Shown in pieces: positions 61,374 to 64,000 of a stretch of DNA of 64,000 nt (its first letter is position 1; the number at the start of each line of letters is the position of its first letter). The notes beneath the pieces were generated by a model. The model did no database searches and was not told the DNA's origin. It saw nothing but the letters and a program-made list of their open reading frames with translations. The DNA comes from Propionispira raffinosivorans DSM 20765 (GTDB taxonomy: Bacteria; Bacillota; Negativicutes; Selenomonadales; Selenomonadaceae): assembly GCF_000381065.1 (NCBI RefSeq), contig NZ_KB905850.1, positions 45,532 to 109,531 of the forward strand, read 5' to 3'. A program made the position numbers and the translations under genes.

Positions 61374-63047
61374 TTAAACCGTAAATGCACGGACAATATC
61401 TTTAAGTTTTTCGGCCATTTTCGCCAAACCTTGACTACTAATAGAAATTTCTTCGGTGGATGCCGACTGTTCTTGTGTCGAAGCGGATACCATGTGCGTT
61501 TGGTTAACGGTTATTTTCGTAACGGTTTCTACTTTGCCAACTAAATCAACAATATTTTGACCGCCATCCGCGAGTCGCTGCATCGTATCTGAAATTTCCT
61601 GAACTTGCAATGAAACTTCATTCACTCTTTGTACAATATTTGTAAAGGATTGTCCGGCAGAAACAACAACTTCCGATCCCGTCTGTACTTCTTTGTTACC
61701 TGCTTCCATAGCACTAACAGCTTGTGTTGTTTCGGTTTGAATTGCCCCAATAAGTGTAGCAATTTGTTTTGCTGCCTCTTGTGATTCTTCCGCTAGTTTA
61801 CGAACTTCTTCGGCTACAACTGAAAACCCACGCCCCTGTTCACCAGCTCGCGCTGCTTCAATAGCAGCATTTAACGCCAATAAATTCGTTTGATTGGCGA
61901 TCGCAGAAATCGTTTCAATAATCTGTCCTATTTCTTTTGAACGATCTCCCAGTTTACGTACCAGTAAAGAAGAGTGTGTCACCGTTTGGTCGATGGACTG
62001 CATCTGCTTTATCGATGTTTCAATGTTTGCCAATCCAGCTTGTGCTACCATTTCTGTTTGCTGCGAATTATTGGCTACATTCGTCATTTTACCTGTTACC
62101 TCTTGAATCTGTAAACTCATTTGCCCCACCGTTTGACGCGTATGATCGACGACTTCCATCTGCCTCTGTGCACCCTCAGCCACTTCGACGATAATCTCAG
62201 CAACTTGATTTGCCGCCAGTGCCGACTGCTTTGAACTAGCTGTCAAATGCTGCGAAGCCTCTGCCACTTTTCCCGCAGATTCTTTTATATTAACTATCAT
62301 GTTTTGTAATTTGCTAACTAGGTCGCCAAACGATCGGGTAAGCAATCCAATCTCATCGTTAGAAACATTTAATGTGGCAAAATTCAGATTGCCATTTTTC
62401 ATATCTGCTGTAATCTTAAGAATAGGATTAACAATATTACGCGACAATACAAAGCCAAAGATCAGACCCGCCAAAATAAGTCCCAGCGATACTACTGTGA
62501 CAATGATTCGAATACGCGTTGCATAAAGATCCGCCTTGCTTCGATTGACTGTGATTTCTTCTTTTTGAATTTGAATCAACGCATTAAATGTGCCTTCTAA
62601 ATTTTTACGCAAAGAACGACCTTCTGTAAAGGATAGCCGCTGAGCTTCGGCTTTTTTACCCTGTCCATAAAGTTCCAGAACCTTCAAATTAAAAGCCGTA
62701 AATTCCGTGTGCGTCGTATCGAGCTTCATAAGCAGTTCTTTTTCTTGCTGCGTTTCCATAAGCGGCGCAAGCTGCGAAACAATTTGTTTGACCTTATCTG
62801 ATTTAGTCAAAATTTCATCTTTAAATTCACTCTGCGCTGTTAACAGAAAGCCGCGTTCATCATTCGCCTGCCCTGTAAAATAATATTGGATTTCTCGCAA
62901 ATTTAAAATCGTCGCATTGGAATTGTCAATAATATCTTCATAATTCGCACGAATCTGATTGAGTCCAACTAAAGAAATAATTGTAATGATTAAAATGAAA
63001 ATTGCTATAAATGCATAACCGGCTATAATCTTGGTTTTTACTTTCAA
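61374..63047 (-). CDS. methyl-accepting chemotaxis protein (4HB-type sensor)
   Basis: 557 aa, TTG start after GGGG. A helical extracytoplasmic sensor (about 30-180; [34 protein letters not shown], the 4-helix bundle/CHASE3-like type) lies between two membrane helices. A HAMP domain (205-260) and signalling domain follow, with tip [47 protein letters not shown]. It detects an extracellular signal and modulates CheA. Ligand unknown. The last residues lack a CheR/CheB-tethering pentapeptide. Confidence 0.93.
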   Translation of the reverse strand: MKVKTKIIAGYAFIAIFILIITIISLVGLNQIRANYEDIIDNSNATILNLREIQYYFTGQANDERGFLLTAQSEFKDEILTKSDKVKQIVSQLAPLMETQQEKELLMKLDTTHTEFTAFNLKVLELYGQGKKAEAQRLSFTEGRSLRKNLEGTFNALIQIQKEEITVNRSKADLYATRIRIIVTVVSLGLILAGLIFGFVLSRNIVNPILKITADMKNGNLNFATLNVSNDEIGLLTRSFGDLVSKLQNMIVNIKESAGKVAEASQHLTASSKQSALAANQVAEIIVEVAEGAQRQMEVVDHTRQTVGQMSLQIQEVTGKMTNVANNSQQTEMVAQAGLANIETSIKQMQSIDQTVTHSSLLVRKLGDRSKEIGQIIETISAIANQTNLLALNAAIEAARAGEQGRGFSVVAEEVRKLAEESQEAAKQIATLIGAIQTETTQAVSAMEAGNKEVQTGSEVVVSAGQSFTNIVQRVNEVSLQVQEISDTMQRLADGGQNIVDLVGKVETVTKITVNQTHMVSASTQEQSASTEEISISSQGLAKMAEKLKDIVRAFTV

Positions 63048-63161
63048 TGTGCTAGACCCCTTTCAACTAAGCCTCTTTGGTAAACGCCAGCAAGAATCCA
63101 ATTTGCCGACAATACGCAAAAGCCTTCTATATATTATCGTAAAAGGAGTCTTAACTCAACC

Positions 63162-63767
63162 CTAAAAAGAAGAATACACTAAATAAATAGCGGTTACCCA
63201 CATAAAGACCGCTGAAAACTTATTAATACAGCACAAAATCTTAGTGCTTTGACGTTGTCTGCCAATCATCCTGCCCGTGATGGCCAAACAAAAAAACCAG
63301 ATCCATGAAATCAGAATACAAGCTGACGTAAACAAAATTTTATCCAGTCCATTGTAGTTTACCGAACTTGTACCGATTACACCGACAGTATCTATGATCG
63401 CATGTGGATTTAGCAAAGACACCGTAACAGCAAAACCAATCTGCTGTTTTGTCGAAAGAGCTTTAACCTCCTGATCGCTTACTGTAACGGTTTCATGCCA
63501 AATCAGCCAGCCCATAAAAAACAGAAAAATCACCCCCGCCCCAATGAAAAGCGTCTTTAGTAGGGCAAATTCCAAGACCAGCACCGAAACCCCATTCACG
63601 GCTACTAAAATAAGCAGCGTATCACAAATTCCAGCTGTAATTACAACTGGTACGACTCGAAAGAATGTTTTTTGCATAGCTCCTTGATTAAAGACAAATA
63701 AATTTTGTACACCTAAAGGTAAAATTAGTCCCATCGATAATATAATTCCATGTATAAATCCCGTCAT
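63162..63767 (-). CDS. LysE family amino acid exporter
   Basis: 201 aa, about six membrane helices. LysE/ArgO signatures: GIILSMGLILPLGVQNLFVFNQGA near the N-terminus, and AVTVSLLNPHAIIDTVGVIG near 112-130. Exports lysine, arginine or another basic amino acid by antiport. AGGAGA precedes the ATG. Upstream lies the truncated copy of the dispersed element. Confidence 0.93.
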   Translation of the reverse strand: MTGFIHGIILSMGLILPLGVQNLFVFNQGAMQKTFFRVVPVVITAGICDTLLILVAVNGVSVLVLEFALLKTLFIGAGVIFLFFMGWLIWHETVTVSDQEVKALSTKQQIGFAVTVSLLNPHAIIDTVGVIGTSSVNYNGLDKILFTSACILISWIWFFCLAITGRMIGRQRQSTKILCCINKFSAVFMWVTAIYLVYSSF

Positions 63768-63823
63768 TATTTTTCTCCTGACTTTTCTCTTCTAACTAAA
63801 ATTAAAGAGTTACTACAGCACAG

Positions 63824-63890
63824 ACCATGCCCTATATCCCATCCCTGACAGACTGATAAGCTGTATGTAATTTCTTTAATGCGTTATATA
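63824..63890. repeat. dispersed element, truncated copy C
   Basis: Right half only: CCATGCCCTATATCCCATCC, then CTGACAGACTGATAAGCTGT and AATTTCTTTAATGCGTTATA. It matches copies A and B from the second inner arm to the end. The left half is absent. It lies upstream of lysE, with the IS end about 30 bp to its right. Confidence 0.8.
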
Positions 63891-63922
63891 TAGTATAAAA
63901 AATTTGGTATGTCAACACTTTA

Positions 63923-64000
63923 TTAGACAGTTATTTTGAGGTGTGCACATTTGTAGTCTATTGGGCTTAAATAGCCTAATGTTGAATGAATTCTTTTGCT
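63923..64000 (-). CDS. IS3-family transposase C-terminal end (partial)
   Basis: Reading leftward from the window edge, 25 codons and a stop encode SKRIHSTLGYLSPIDYKCAH followed by LKITV. RIHSTLGYLSPIDY is the conserved tail of IS3-family OrfB transposases (IS150/IS3 groups). The rest lies beyond the window. The IS right end should fall within about 20 bases past the stop (GTGTTGACA near 63910). This is the only mobile element trace in the window. Confidence 0.85.
   Translation of the reverse strand, partial: SKRIHSTLGYLSPIDYKCAHLKITV

Overview
The window reads as chromosomal DNA of a low-GC diderm Firmicute, most likely class Negativicutes (the Selenomonas/Pelosinus/Pectinatus kind). The evidence is a combination of Firmicute traits (strong AGGAGG ribosome sites, RNase J, HutP, a D-Ala-D-Ala carboxypeptidase, sigma-54/PRD PTS regulators, many hairpin+T terminators) with outer-membrane traits (a TonB-dependent receptor with ExbB/ExbD/TonB, and an RND efflux pump with its adaptor). 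No rRNA, tRNA, CRISPR array or prophage was seen. A fragment of an IS3-type transposase lies at the right edge.

Left part (1-9.1 kb): a 2-oxoacid:ferredoxin oxidoreductase operon (korDABC-like, last gene cut by the window edge). Next come ptsH-ptsI behind a consensus sigma-54 promoter, preceded by a sigma-54 activator whose N-terminus is itself an HPr domain (HPr-PAS-AAA-Fis). Then a membrane/TPR protein and a PRC-barrel protein. 9.2-20.8 kb: VanW-like protein, AEC transporter, DacA-type carboxypeptidase, MetY, an RND pump operon with a MarR regulator, and an M20 amidohydrolase.

21-25 kb: a secreted (Tat-like) HD protein, then a sodium:solute symporter co-transcribed with a HutP-family RNA-binding protein. 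The symporter leader carries two UAG-rich copies of a 20-nt repeat, which look like HutP sites. 24.4-36.4 kb: a large sugar-alcohol operon read right to left from a second consensus sigma-54 promoter: LevR-type activator, galactitol-type PTS IIA/IIB/IIC, GatD-like dehydrogenase, split transketolase, a second Zn-dehydrogenase, RpiB and DeoC. There is no tagatose kinase or aldolase, so a pentitol is the better guess for substrate. A ROK regulator lies upstream.

36.5-48 kb: PHP phosphatase, amino-acid permease, then an operon of a RuBisCO-like protein, a cupin and a CoA-binding protein that resembles the methylthioadenosine-isoprenoid shunt of Rhodospirillum. After it come a 13-repeat WG protein, a GabT-type aminotransferase, a PucR regulator and an aldehyde dehydrogenase. 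48.2-55.2 kb: an iron/siderophore uptake locus (ABC importer, TonB receptor, ExbB, ExbD, TonB, and a tiny membrane protein) with two Fur-like boxes. 55.3-64 kb: PDZ-like exported protein, RNase J, two chemoreceptors, a YqhD-like alcohol dehydrogenase, and a LysE exporter.

A ~140-bp element with inverted ends occurs three times (18.8, 46.5 and, truncated, 63.8 kb), always in intergenic DNA and in the same orientation. The strongest leads are the HPr-fused sigma-54 activator next to ptsHI, the HutP/UAG leader, the RuBisCO-like/cupin operon, and the repeated element.
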